Shown: positions 11,100 through 22,406 of the stretch, one piece after another
How positions within the stretch are numbered: the first letter of the stretch is position 1
Layout of the letters: each line of letters begins with the position of its first letter
Origin: Neckera pumila
Lineage: Eukaryota; Streptophyta; Bryopsida; Hypnales; Neckeraceae
Length of the DNA: 64,000 nucleotides
Direction of reading: 5' to 3'
Assembly (NCBI GenBank): GCA_963969595.1
Contig: OZ018417.1
Span: 18,292,501-18,356,500 of the forward strand
The notes under the pieces: model-generated
Told to the model about the DNA's origin: nothing
Seen by the model: only the letters and a program-made list of their open reading frames with translations
The model's database searches: none
Position numbers and translations under genes: made by a program

Positions 11100-12350
11100 C
11101 AAAGAATCTTTCTATGTTGGACATAAGTGCAACTATTCATCCTTGGAATTTTGTTGTGAAAAGGGGAGGTCCTTTGTAGTCGCTTGACTTCCAATGAGTG
11201 CTTTTGCATTTTTTTTAAAACATTGATTCACATGATATCCAAAGGGATGATTTCCACGGTCACCAACCCATCTTTATGGGTTAAATGAGCTAGATTGATT
11301 TTTCTTACATTCATTCGCGAATAGAAGAGCTTAACAAGGATCAAGCTGGACAGGTTCGACATGATGTAAAATGCCTTCTTCACATGTTTGTAACAAGAAA
11401 AAAACCTCCAAGCATGAGTCCGCACAACAAGATTTGAGATCAGAGAATGCTGTGTTGGTTCAAACTCACTTCAGTGGTGAGACTGTCAAGGTCAGTGTTT
11501 TTTTTTTGTGATATGGTGCAAAATTGCACCAAATTTTATGGCCTGGCACCACGCCTGTAGGAAAAAATGATACTAAAAAGGTGGAAAACCGCCAAAAACT
11601 TCAAACAAAAAAAATCTTGGATGAAATTGCTAGATTGTGGATGAAAATTTAATTATAGATATGTGATATGTGCTAATATGATATTTTCTATCCAATATGT
11701 GGATGAATGTTGAAATTTGGAGCACCACTATAACATTCAATATTGCCACTTTGGCACTTCATTAAAAATGAAAAAAAACCCAAAAAAAACTGGTTGAGGT
11801 AGCCGACCCATTTCTGATCACCTCCCATTTTGGTAGTGTTGGTTGCTCTCTTTCCGTAAAAGTAGAGACTTGGCGTAGTTGTGGCACATTATGTATTAGA
11901 TAACCGATGAGCCGTGCTAGCGGCGATTAGGTTATTGTACATAACTGGTTGTACATTTTTCAATCACAACCTTTGATCTTCACGATCCAAGGGTGTAAGA
12001 AGCAAGTTGAAAAGAAAGAAGGTTATGAGTTGTAACTTGTAATGGCAATGGTGACATTGCCAAAGGAGAAGGTGGCCCACATTAGCAATGAAAAGTCAAC
12101 AACCGGTTATGATTGGCTACAACACTCTCAATATTGCAACCAACCCTTGGTTGGAAATACGAAGGTATATATGACCAATATGGATTGAATATAATCTTCA
12201 GATAAAAAAATTCTTGGTAATTGTGTTTTGAGAAAAAAACAATCTGAAAAATTTTGGAATTCTTCCAAACTCTATTTTCATATACAAGAAAATTTCCCAA
12301 CTCAAGAAACCCGCCCTCTAGATACACTTAATTGCTTATAGTGGTTGAAT
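11100..12350. repeat. Dispersed repeat R, copy 2 with flank
   Basis: Positions 11,342-11,400 match the first bases of the window (CTTCTTCACATGTTTGTAAC), so the window begins inside a duplicated unit. The block 11,450-12,350 parallels 270-770. An inverted-orientation MITE fragment (GGTGCAAAATTGCACC) is inserted at about 11,500-11,790. The 11,100-11,280 part recurs at 17,640-17,820 and loosely at 37,450. Confidence 0.6.
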
Positions 12351-12761
12351 ATAGGTTGGCTACCTTATATAGAGGAAGAATGAAAGTGATGATGTCGAGG
12401 TTTTTCTTGAGAAAGATGTAAAGTTGCTAATTGACTAATCACATGTGCTTGACATTCACTAATCCAACTAACCATTTAGACTAATATCTGGATCCTAATT
12501 TTAGGCAGGATGCTAAATCCACCCTATAAAGTGAGTCCTGTAGGGTGAATTTTGTTTTTGTGGGATAGTTGTAAAAAAAAGTCCTCTATTTTGCAGTGTG
12601 CTATTTCTATCTTCTTTGCTTTTCTTAGCTAATTTTGGAGCCCTTGATCAAAAACATGAATTCAAAATTTCCAAATTTTATCATGTGTAGCAAATAAAAA
12701 ATTCTTGCATTTTCCCCAGGGGTAAATTCACCCTACAAAGCACATTTCATGGAACGGTTCG

Positions 12762-13239
12762 TTAGAGAAAAAATCAGCCTTCCGGAGGGCTGCTCCACGG
12801 ACCCTGTTAGTATCCTGAAATTTAGTTTTAAGGGACTGAAAAATATTTATTCCCCTATTTTTGTGCAGCTGAAACTATTGTAACAGTGACACAGGAACCC
12901 AAATTTTCGAATAAAAAATTATTAAAAAGAAATTAAAAAGAAATTATTAATAAAAAAAAGAAGAAAAAATCAGCAAAATCAAGTAGCAGTGATCCCAAAA
13001 TTGGCTAAATTTTGCTTGATTTCTACTTAATCGTTTCACGCCCTTAGTGTGAATTCCAAAAAAATCTTCCAAAAATGAACATTTGGCTAAAGACTCTGAA
13101 CCCATTCTGAAATTGTTGGCGAGCAGTTATATACTTTGACTGCTCACCAAGGGCACTTTTTCAAGTTGACAAGCCATGCTTGAAATAGCATGGCATGTTT
13201 ATATGGAATGACCTTCTTAAGGGCTGATTTTTTCTCTAA
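12762..13239. mobile_element. CATTAG-family MITE M1 (478 bp)
   Basis: A perfect 18-bp TIR, TTAGAGAAAAAATCAGCC, is at 12,762-12,779 with its inverse at 13,222-13,239. Inside are two hairpins: GAGCAGT/ACTGCTC near 13,124-13,146, and GCCATGC (13,173-13,179) with GCATGGC (13,188-13,194). Relatives are at 13,707, 19,246, 45,898 and 27,975. It is non-coding. Confidence 0.75.
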
Positions 13240-13706
13240 TGTTAGCGATTTCTTCATTTAGTATGATATTTCTTCTACTACAGAGCCATTGTAGAAACTG
13301 ACGTCATGAACTTGACTTTTAGTGGTTGTGGGCAAATACTGTTAACCCTATAAGGACGGGTTGGTCTTTGCAGAAATTGTCTTTTTTGATACACTATACA
13401 TTATCTATTTTAAAAAAACCAAAAGTACTCATTTGAGGTCAAACTACTATGCAAGGTCTTCCTGTTTTGCACAAAACTTCAAGGATGAACAATATCACTT
13501 CTGGATCACTTCCTACATGCAAAGATTCTTTGTTATTTATTGGACACTTAGTGTCCACGGTAGCATTACAAGGTTAACAATGTTGCCTACATTTATGACC
13601 AATTCTCTACCAATTTGAACTTTCACTCTTACCAAAGGTTCTGATTGTCAGGAGTTTCAAACTGAACTTTCACTTTTACCAAAGGTTTTGATTGGAGTTT
13701 GTTCTA

Positions 13707-14003
13707 CATTAGAGAAAAAATTAGCCCTCCAAAGGACCCTAAAATTTGGTTTTACGAGGCTGAAAATTGCTTTTTTCCTTATTTTTGCGCAACAAAATCT
13801 GCAATGACAGTGGTACAGGAAGTCAATTCTGTGAGTAAAGAATTGTTAAGAAAAAGAAAAGAACAAAAGTTGATTGTTTTGGCGAGCAATCAGCCAAGTT
13901 GATTGCTCACCAAGGGCCATTTTGAGATTGACAAGCCAAGTTTGTAATAACTTGGCCTGTCAATCTAGAGCAACCCTCTAGAGGGCTGCTTTTTTCTCTA
14001 ATG
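13707..14003. mobile_element. CATTAG-family MITE M2 (297 bp)
   Basis: The ends are CATTAGAGAAAAAATTAGCC and GGCTGCTTTTTTCTCTAATG. The internal hairpins GAGCAATC/GATTGCTC and GCCAAGTT (13,935-13,942)/AACTTGGC (13,949-13,956) replace the M1 stem sequences with compensating changes. It is inserted in the upstream part of array unit 2. Confidence 0.75.
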
Positions 14004-14106
14004 TTAAGTTGAACTTGTTGCGTACCATATCTACTTGTGTGTTTGAGCTCCAACTCTTGTTTTTCAGGATTAAAGTTACTGCACCTAATTCAAATAGCTA
14101 CTTTAG

Positions 14107-14766
14107 TTAACTTCTAAATGCCTGAGGCACCCAATTTAGGTGTCAACAATACTTTGAAGTTAAGCAAAACCTAATGAAGTTGCTCTTTATAATATTTTAT
14201 ATTTTTGTAAAATTTTACTTGAAGTCTAGTTTTAGCATCAAAAATCCGATTTTGAAAGTGATTGGTTTTTATTTTTCTATTCAAGATTTTGTGCAAGGGT
14301 ATCCATTGCAATCTTGACTTTTTGTAGCATTGAGGGCTCTTGAAAATGAACCTCAAATACATTAGATCTTGGAGGAAAAATTAGATAAAAAATTCATTTA
14401 AAATAATTGTAGAGTTGATTTTGAGAAGCTATAAATTGATTGGGGTTATGCATGTTACTTAGGCCCTTTAAACTCATATTTTTTTGGTGATCAAATCTTT
14501 AGATTTGACTTGTGAAAAAAGGATTCAAAGACTTCAAATCATTTTTTCTCAATTTTAACACCCTCATGATTGAACATTCTAATCTTTCAATCCATAAGTG
14601 ATATTGTTATATTTTCTTTTCCTATGTGGTCTCTAACATGTCTAGTTTGAATTTGTATGGTTACATTTCAAAAAAAATTGATACAACTTATCCAAATGTT
14701 GGCATTTTGTTCAGTGTAGAGCAAGTTCCTAGAAGCTCAAAATGGCCTTGGGCATTTAGGAGTTAA
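14107..14766. mobile_element. TTAA-type MITE, 660 bp
   Basis: The ends are TTAACTTCTAAATGCC and GGCATTTAGGAGTTAA, a 16-bp near-perfect inverted pair bounded by TTAA. It interrupts the upstream part of array unit 2, which is continuous in unit 1. No coding region is present. Confidence 0.7.
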
Positions 14767-15308
14767 ACGTATTGTACAAGTGCATGTTAGCACTAATTTA
14801 TCAATGCCGCACTAGTTTAAACTAGGAAGGCTGAAATATTATTGCATTGTCCTTAATTCCACAGAAATAACAATTTGAACTGACTCTAATTGCAATGGCA
14901 CTAATACGGCTTCCTTGCTGAAAAGGATTAAGCTTTCGTGGTGGGAGATTATTAGAATTTACGTCAATGACTGAAGAAGTAGAGAGGAAGCCCGGAAGTA
15001 GCTCCTTTCTGGGAAATGTCCAGGTTGCGGTCAATGAGCATCATCAATCTAACGGTGTAAATGGAGCTGAATGAGTGCTCTGCTAATGCCTCATGTCAGT
15101 GTTCGATACGCTTGGCCACGGATTGGGACAAGCTACTGTACAAGAATTCAGAGGCCCCATTTGGAGCTCCATATGTTGTCAAACTCAGTGCTGGCCCACC
15201 TGATGGTCATGAGCAAAAATATCAGGTCATAAACTTACCCAGATTTCTTTAATTCTACGAGCCTGCTTCTGCGGCCGGCCGTACTTGCTTCCTATATACG
15301 GAGTAAGG

Positions 15309-15315
15309 TATATAG
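15309..15315 (+). promoter_or_regulatory. TATA box, leader/Gly-rich gene copy 2
   Basis: TATATAG replaces the TATATATAA seen in copies 1, 3 and 4, at the same distance (about 30 bp) from the conserved 5' splice site. A weaker box in the one broken copy fits relaxed constraint. Confidence 0.5.
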
Positions 15316-15343
15316 AACCCATCTCACACTACCTTCTATGCAT

Positions 15344-15772
15344 GTAAGTGTTTGAATGACTTCTCTCACTCCTGGTCTGAAATACTTGAGCATTTCTTGT
15401 GTTTTTCTTGGTGCACTGAGCTGCGAGCAGATTGCTGGAGGACATTGATCGAGAAGCAACTGGCTTTTCCTATCCCATGTTTGGATTCCTGACATTTGTT
15501 GCCTCTGGACCAAATGAGAGGAAGCTTTGCATTGATAGAGGCCACCCGCCTGAGGCCGTTTGAGCAGTTACCTCAATTACTCCCCAAGCGATCCATTGCT
15601 TTACGGACTGAGCCTCTTGTAGTTTAGCTGCTTGTCTCGTTTGTGCTCCTATAGTTTTGTACAATTTCGCATGGAATGATCGAACTTAGGCCAGGACTCT
15701 ACATTCAAATCAGAAAGGAGGGAAGTTGAATTCATGTACTAATTGTCACCCTGTTTTGTTCTGTTTCCACAG
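15344..15772 (+). other. 5'-UTR intron of copy 2 (429 bp)
   Basis: The donor is GTAAGT (15,344) and the acceptor TTTCCACAG ends at 15,772, in the same position as in the other copies. Splice sites remain intact although the ORF is broken. Confidence 0.55.
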
Positions 15773-15873
15773 GCTATTGATCAGCTGAGGGTATTGTCAC
15801 AAGCGTGAGCTTCTTCTGAGTAGTCTATATTGACAGGAGCCTTTGATTGTCTGCACCTTCGAAGGCGCCCACC

Positions 15874-16220
15874 ATGTTGCCTCTCATAGCTGTGGCGCTT
15901 GGTGGGTGGGAGGGTGGTTAATTGAAGCTGGCGTCATCCTCACGTCCACAACGTTGTGTGCCAAACATCTCCGCCATTCAAAAGGAGGAGGTCGTCGTGG
16001 TGGTGGTAGTGCTGCTACTGCAGGTGGTGGTGGTGGTGACGGTGCAGGAGGTGGTGCTGGAGGTGGTGGTCCTGGTGCTGCACCACGATTATTTGCAAGT
16101 GTTGGAGGATTATTAATTGGAGGTGGTGGAGGAGGTGATACTGGCGGTGGTGGAGTTGGTGGAGGAGATACAGGAGGTGGTGGAGGAGGTGGAGGTTTTG
16201 GAGGGGGTGTAGAATTTTAG
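15874..16220 (+). pseudogene. Hydrophobic leader/Gly-rich gene copy 2, frameshifted
   Basis: The conserved ATG (15,874) reads MLPLIAVALG, then enters a G-rich insertion (23 nt where copy 3 has 15) and stops at TAA after 15 codons. The rest of the leader (IEAGVILTSTTLCAKH) and a long Gly-rich tail, with a non-repetitive island APRLFASVGGLLIG, are open in a different frame through to TAG at 16,220. That frame has no ATG upstream of the leader. Translation from the normal start therefore cannot give the family protein, and this is most likely a pseudogene. Frameshifting or an assembly slip in the G-rich tract is an alternative. The tail is the longest of the four copies. Confidence 0.65.
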
Positions 16221-16849
16221 ATGACTACTATCAGCTTGGAAGGCAACATTGTCGGATCCACCAGTTTAAGAACAAATTTCACTTGAGCAACTGTGGCCAG
16301 CTTTCTCTTCAACTTGTTTTGTGTGCTCTTTATTGAGTGCCGAAGCTCAATGTCCAATTTTTGCTTCGAACATTGATGTTAACCGTCCACAGAGTTTTGT
16401 GTAGTTTGTGCTGGCCTGGTTGCTGTGTGAAATCCGTTTTGGCCATTAATTTATCGTATATGTAATCTGTACTTGCGTTAATGTTCAGCAACTTACTAGC
16501 TAGTATCAGAGTACAAATGAGCAAACTATCTGCTTTGGACCATAGGACGAGCAGCCTGTACCAATTTTCTCAAAAGGGAGAGTCACTGACGTGATTGTCA
16601 ATTGAGTGTACTAGCCACTAGGCTTCAAATGTTCACTGGGTTCACTACTAGTGTCTCTAGAGGTGCCTTGATTTGGCGCTTGTAGAAATCACAGCTTTGC
16701 GTTCAATGAATTGTTTGTAATGAGTTGTTTCTTGTGAATCTGCGTGTGAATGACGGTTTCAGTTCCTCTGGGTATTAGTTTGGCAATCGTGCAATGGTCA
16801 CTCTCATAAAGTAAACAAACGCTTTGCCTGAATTACAGAGAAATGTATA

Positions 16850-17215
16850 GAGGATGAGACTATGAGAGGAGACGTGGGGATGCTTTACCTTAACTTAGTC
16901 CAAGAGGGACTTAGTCCTGAAGCTCAGGTCGTCGACAGTTGCTGTTCGAGTTTTGTGTCCTCCTCTGACTCCTCAGCAAAGAGGGTCGTCCTCAATGAAG
17001 ACGCGTGATCGAGCTTGTTACTTGTACTGACGACTGCTTGATGCCCAATTTCGTAGACAAGGTGGTTCACGACGAAATTAGGTTTGGAGCCCGTTGAGTT
17101 CGGGTGGTCCTTTCCAGTGGCTGCTCTTGAGCCGAGAAGAATCAGCAGGCGATGGGTAAGAGTTGTTTTGTTTCCTAAACTACTGAATGGACGAGGTAAT
17201 TGCAAATTATCAAAA
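16850..17215. other. GC-richer island, possible gene fragment
   Basis: This island stands out from the AT-rich flanks in composition and contains consensus-like splice signals (CCTTTCCAG near 17,117 and GGGTAAGAG near 17,155). A 93-codon frame is open on the minus strand, and plus-strand frames carry Ser-rich stretches. I recognise no family. It may be a captured exon. Confidence 0.25.
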
Positions 17216-17639
17216 ATTATCGCCAGTTAGGACATACTGAGCCGGTTAGGACCTATCGAGCCACTGGTGGCGAGGTTGGTGCTGACCAGCAATTATTTTT
17301 TATAACTTGGCTTGCTTTGCAATTATCAAACCTAATCTCAATGTAGGAGAGTTGAGCCATTTGACTTCTTTGGATGGGAAATTAATCAAAATTTTGTTAA
17401 AATGGAGGTGTTCTGGATGTCATTTTGACGGCGTGCCATTTTGACCATCTAGGAAGGGTATAGATTTCAAAACAACCGTTTTGAACCATCTAGGACAGGT
17501 ATAGATTTCAGAACGGTCCTTCTAAATTGCAAAAGTGCTAAAGTTCCAGAATGATGCCATTTCAATGAAGTTTGCCATTTGGTTGCTAAACCCATAAACG
17601 TTGCCGTGGCCATTTTCTGGTTGATGAATGAGAGAGAAT

Positions 17640-17880
17640 CCTTTGGTGTAGGACAAAACAACAATGATTCATTCTCAGAATTTTCTGTGGAAAGGGGAGA
17701 TCGCCTATAGTAGCTTGACTTCCAACAGATACTTTTGGATTTTTAATGTAGATGATGTTACACGGTAATGAAAAAGGATGATTTTCAGGGTCACCCCTGC
17801 GTCCTTTAAAGGTTAATCAATCACAATGTGCCACAATTGTTACGGCAAAACTCTCCTGCATTTAAATTATGTTAGGTGGA
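17640..17880. repeat. Partial copy of the 11.1-kb repeat
   Basis: The text 'GTAGCTTGACTTCCAACAGA' and the following 'GATGATTTTCAGGGTCACC' parallel 11,160-11,270. It is non-coding. It suggests that array unit spacers were once continuous here. Confidence 0.45.
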
Positions 17881-18299
17881 TCCGCACTCACTAAATGAAT
17901 TCCGGTTGGTAGTAGTAGCTAGAGATTTTCTAGTCTCATATTTCTCACTGCCAGACCAATGAAATTTCTGCTTCATGTTGACCCTATTGAAATTTGCACA
18001 AGGTAAGAAGCAAGTTTATCAATCTTAATTTGCCTCTCCTTAACCAATTGAAACAAGCCACAACAGCGAAACTCTCTTGCATTGAGATTATGGAATGCTC
18101 TTGTTCACACTTGACTCAATGGCGTGGGATATTGGCTTAATGCTTGTAGGATAGGAACAAGTTATATATCCTATGAGGAGCGCATTTCTAAGAAAGTAGA
18201 GCATTTAGAATTCTGCTTTTAGAAGATGTAGCCTAGGTATGGAATTTCTAACAAAAGAGTCCCTTCTCTACGTTAGCGTGAGGCATTGTCCTCCTGGTT

Positions 18300-19231
18300 T
18301 TAACCCCTAAAGTTTCATGACTATGTAATCTCCAAAAACGCTCCAAAACTGCCATTTCTAATACAACTACCAAATTTTGGGAAAAAAACAATTTTTGACA
18401 CATGTAACCGTAGGATCTTGTAGTATGATATTCTGAAAACATGTGGTAAAATTTCAGAAAATTCCACCCTGTAGATCATAAGATATAAGCATTCAAAGTC
18501 TTGAAAACCATTTTTTCAATCTTGCGAAAAACCAAGCAGCTGCACTTTGCAAGCTCACTTTTCAATGAAAAAATGCCAATAAAGGTGGTGCTTCTTTGAA
18601 TTCAGTTTTCTAAACAAGTTGTCTATATGCTTGAAAAATTTCACATCATTTGGAATTGTACAACATATAGGAAAAAAATAGTAAGTAGAAAGAAGTAGAC
18701 AATGATTCAAAATACTAAATTATTAAAAATTTAGTCATGGAATTTAAAAATGCCAATCCCAACGGTTGTAATGTTGTAATAATCAATCTACATCCTAGGA
18801 TTTTATTTTTTTTCCAAGAATATTGAAAATTGAGTTAAATAAACGACTTCAAAGTTTTTTTTAGAGTAGAAAATTCATAATTGCCCGCAATTCAGAAACC
18901 CTCATAACTTTTGACTCATTGATTGAAATGGAATGACTCAAAGCTTTTTAAGTATATATAAATGTAGAGAACCAATTTCAAAAAAAAAATTCTGGAAAAA
19001 ATGATTTTTTTTTATCTGCCCAAACTGCCCAGTTACAAAAAGAAGTAACATATTAGGTTGCAACTTTTGACTTGTATTTTGAAATGTCGTGAAACTTGGT
19101 ACACATGAAGATATTCCTTGCCTCTACCTTCTATTAAAATTTCAGCCTCAAATATGGCTATCTCTAGTCACACGTACCTGGCCAAAATTTCTATACGGCC
19201 AAAAAACGCATGTTGGTCCTTTAGGGGTGAA
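18300..19231. mobile_element. TTAA-type MITE, 932 bp
   Basis: The left end is TTAACCCCTAAAG and the right end is CTTTAGGGGTGAA (one base off TTAA). Its interior is the inverse of the element ending at 60,290, sharing 'ACCGTAGGATCTTGTAGTAT'-type text. It is non-coding. Confidence 0.6.
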
Positions 19232-19245
19232 TGCCTTAGCTACTA

Positions 19246-19624
19246 CATTAGAGGAAATTTCAAGCCTCCAAAGGGCTGTGGGGCAGCCCTCCAAGATACC
19301 CTGAAATTTGCTTTTATTTTGCTCAAAAAGTCGTTTTTTTCCTATTTCCGCCCTGGTAAAACTGCAACAACAGTGGCGCAGGAATCCATAATTTTGAATA
19401 AAAAATTATTAAAAAAAAATAATAATAAAAGAAAATTTAATCTTTAAAAAATCTTTAAAAATAAATTAAAAATAAATAAATCTGTGAAACTTGACTGCTC
19501 CGGCAAGCAGTCAGAGACTTTAACTGCTCACCATGAGCAATTTCAAAGTTGATAGGCCATGCAAACAATAGCATGGCATGTCAACTTCCGACGGCCTTGA
19601 AATAGGCTGAATTTTTCTCTTATG
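19246..19624. mobile_element. CATTAG-family MITE M3 (379 bp)
   Basis: The left end is CATTAGAGGAAATTTCAAGCC and the right end is GGCTGAATTTTTCTCTTATG. Hairpin arms are GCCATGC (19,556-19,562) and GCATGGC (19,571-19,577), with an outer TTGA/TCAA. A second hairpin, GCAGT/ACTGC, lies just upstream. It sits 14 bp from the TTAA-type element at 18,300-19,231. Confidence 0.7.
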
Positions 19625-20059
19625 CAATCTCTAAGATGTTTTTGTAGTACATTATTGAAATAAATAAGTTTGAATTCTATTGCCTAGTAGGTAAGTCTTG
19701 AGCTTGTACCAGTCCAAGTTGGTCTTAATTATAGTCATCCAAAACTGGTTTTATTGAAGGGCTTTAATTGTGAAGATGTCTGCAACTTGGTCTTTAGATG
19801 GTACATACGTAGTTGAGTTGTATTTGGTTGTTTTGTACTTTTTCTATTATACTCCATATAAATGGTGATGTACCTTGATGTCATTTGTTCAGGTGTGAAA
19901 TACTATAAATGCAAAACCTTAATCCAAACAATACATATCATAGCTTGTACCGGCATCGTGCTTTGGATATATAGTAGATACTTCATATGGTATACCAACA
20001 ACACTTTGTGTTTTCAAATTGGCATCAAGATGTGGATTCGGCTTGTTAGTTAGGGAGGG

Positions 20060-21070
20060 GGGGGGGGGGACTTTCTCTTGCACTTACTAGCAAACAACGT
20101 GACAAATATGTTACAAGAACACTTTGATAGTAACATAGAGAATTTGTTGGAATTCCACCAAAAATATTTTTATCTAACTTCATGACACTATTGAGAATCT
20201 ATTGCAAATCTACTTGTTTATTAATGTAGGATTACTTATTCACTAATATAGGAATGACATTGATACATGAATGGCCATTGATACATGAGTACATACTATT
20301 GATTTGCATGTGTTTGTAATTCACCCCCTTCCATTAGAACAATAAATCCACTTAGCCCACACATCCGAGGCTGTTTATTGGAAAGTTGTAGATGAAGGAA
20401 TCAATTGGGATGGAAATGGAAATGTTCCCTATTTTCATATATTTGACCATTGTAGTTGCTATAGTGGGTGGGAAACTGATTGCCAATTCCCTTCCTCCTG
20501 CAACAAGAAGATTATTTTTTGGGATAGGAGGGAGTACGATTTTCTTTACTTTTAATTTCCTTCAAAGTTCTCAAAAATTTGAAGTATCACAAAAAAATCT
20601 AAATTTTTTGTGATGCAAAGAAGACATGTGATGTCATCTTTGATAAATAAACAAAAAAAGTCATTTATAGTTGGTTCCTAAATGGGAGCATTCAAAGTGA
20701 AGCAATTTAGCTTGCAACTCTATGGTAAAAGGCTCGGTGATTCAAAGTTAAAGAGAGGGAGTCTACCTTGCACTTACTCACAAAAAAGAGACAAAAAGTG
20801 TTACAACAAGATTTTGGACAGCAAACAAGAAGTTAATAGAAAAATACCAACAAAAATATTTTTTATATGGTATATTAATATATTCTTTTCACCCCTTGAC
20901 ACTATTGAGAATCCACCACTATACTCTACTCCTCACTTGGATACCTTTGAAACATTCAATGCTTCAGTACCCAAACATTTTTATAGATTTATTCCCTCCT
21001 ATGTATGAGACAATCATATTTTTCTACATCAAACTCTCAGTCTTGTGAAGTGAAACGTTTTGACAAATGC
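20060..21070. repeat. Dispersed repeat S, two tandem partial copies
   Basis: Two related blocks (about 20,070-20,250 and 20,680-21,070) share 'TTGCACTTACT' and 'CAAGA...TTTTGG' text and 'TTGACACTATTGAGAATC'. A run of Gs (14 of 15 bases) lies at 20,056-20,070. No gene is seen. Confidence 0.5.
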
Positions 21071-21109
21071 ACCGTGACTACATTATATATTTCCAGGCGT
21101 ACGTTAAAA

Positions 21110-21370
21110 GTGACGACAACATCTCTTCACCTTCAACGGACATGCAACTGCCAAACCTCTCAACCGCTACTCTGAATTCCGCTGCGACCAACTCCGCCCA
21201 TCTGAGCAGTCGTTCTTGCAATGCGCCACAGCTTGCCGCTCCTCCTTCCCGTAGCCACCGTACGTCAGCCTAGCTGGAGAGCGTCAAATCCAATTCCCTT
21301 TGTGGTGCCGCCGAAGCAAAATCGAGCAGCAGAGACGGCAAAATGCCTTGTCCCAACCCAGACGTAAGTA
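21110..21370. other. GC-rich stretch shared with 39,066-39,310
   Basis: The sequence 'CATCTCTTCACCTTCAACGGACATGCAACTG' type text (about 21,118) recurs at about 39,090 and, in part, at 32,930. The two main copies carry a codon-like, Ser/Ala-rich composition that could be an old first exon (for example a transit peptide) of the downstream gene fragments. Frames differ between copies, so no CDS is called. Confidence 0.3.
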
Positions 21371-21794
21371 CAGGCCTTTGAATTGTGCTGAAAACGATAA
21401 AAAAATTCCCTATCTGCCATCCAACCTCCTTCGCACACACACCTTCTTCAGCTCTTTTAAGTCGTTTTCATCTTGAAAATAAGTGTTCTTTTGGTGTGGG
21501 TTTTGTAGCCTTTTTCGAGAGGATTCCAGCGCAGTGTAATGTGTTATTTGAACACCATATGAACAATTTAGGACGACATTTGCGTTGGCAGTCACCCATT
21601 TGAGAGTTCCTTGCCTTACTCTCTGAGTTCCGTCCTCTGACAGCTGAATCTGCATTTTCATTAGGTTGACTGAGTATGTGTCGTAAATATATATGCAATT
21701 CAAAGATGGATAGGGGTTTTCGAAGGCTTGAATGCGAACGAGTGTATGAGGATTGTCTCCATCTTGTTTTCTTATGGTTTGAATCAAATTTCAG

Positions 21795-22131
21795 GGCATG
21801 AGAAAGATGGCGAGGAATGCCAGGAAGGATTACCCAGTTGATTTAGGATTAGAGCTGAGTGCATTACGTGCTGTGTGCAGTGTGTGGAGGTTTGGGGTCC
21901 AGATGGGACGTCCAAGCGATTTGCGTTGGGGACGCGTGCAACTTTTGTTGTGGACCGCTTAAACAAGAAGCTTGTGGATGCGGTGAAACCCGACGTTTGC
22001 GTCGAGGCTTTCAAGCTTGGAGAAGAGCCCGTTGAGTTCTGCCTGACTTCGGCCCTAATGCTCCGCTCATGGCGATGTGCGAGTGGGATCTCCGCGTTGT
22101 GCAAGAAGGTGGTGCCCTCATGTTTTGTTAG
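21795..22131 (+). pseudogene. Small conserved plant-like protein fragment, copy 1
   Basis: After an acceptor-like TTTCAG (ending 21,794) a frame reads VEVWGPDGTSKRFALGTRA, then FVVDRLNKKLVDAVKPDVC and EAFKLGEEPVEF. A small repeat of TTCGGCCT-type units then shifts the frame. The next frame continues FGPNAPLMAM and CEWDLRVVQEGG and stops at TAG (22,131). The style is of a conserved soluble domain; I think it resembles a small plant protein of unknown function, without certainty. The duplicate at 39,716-40,069 has the same break, made worse by a stop. An ACAATAAAT poly(A)-like motif follows near 22,179. Confidence 0.45.
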
Positions 22132-22406
22132 ACTTCTCTTTTGTCTGATTTTCTCTTTAGTTTCTGGCCAACACGTACAATAAATTATGCTCTTGGCCTA
22201 TTTTGGTGATATGAGATTTGTCCCCAGCTGAATTATTATTTTGAGTGTACGGTCAATTGAATTGGATGATTTACAAGCATGAATCCTTGATTAAGTTTGC
22301 ACCAAACCCCAACATAGCGCATCAAAGCATTGAGCATTCAAATGCATTACCTGTTTCTTGCGTTGTTTGTTGCTCTTTCGCTGAAGCAGTATGCTGTTTT
22401 CTCCAG

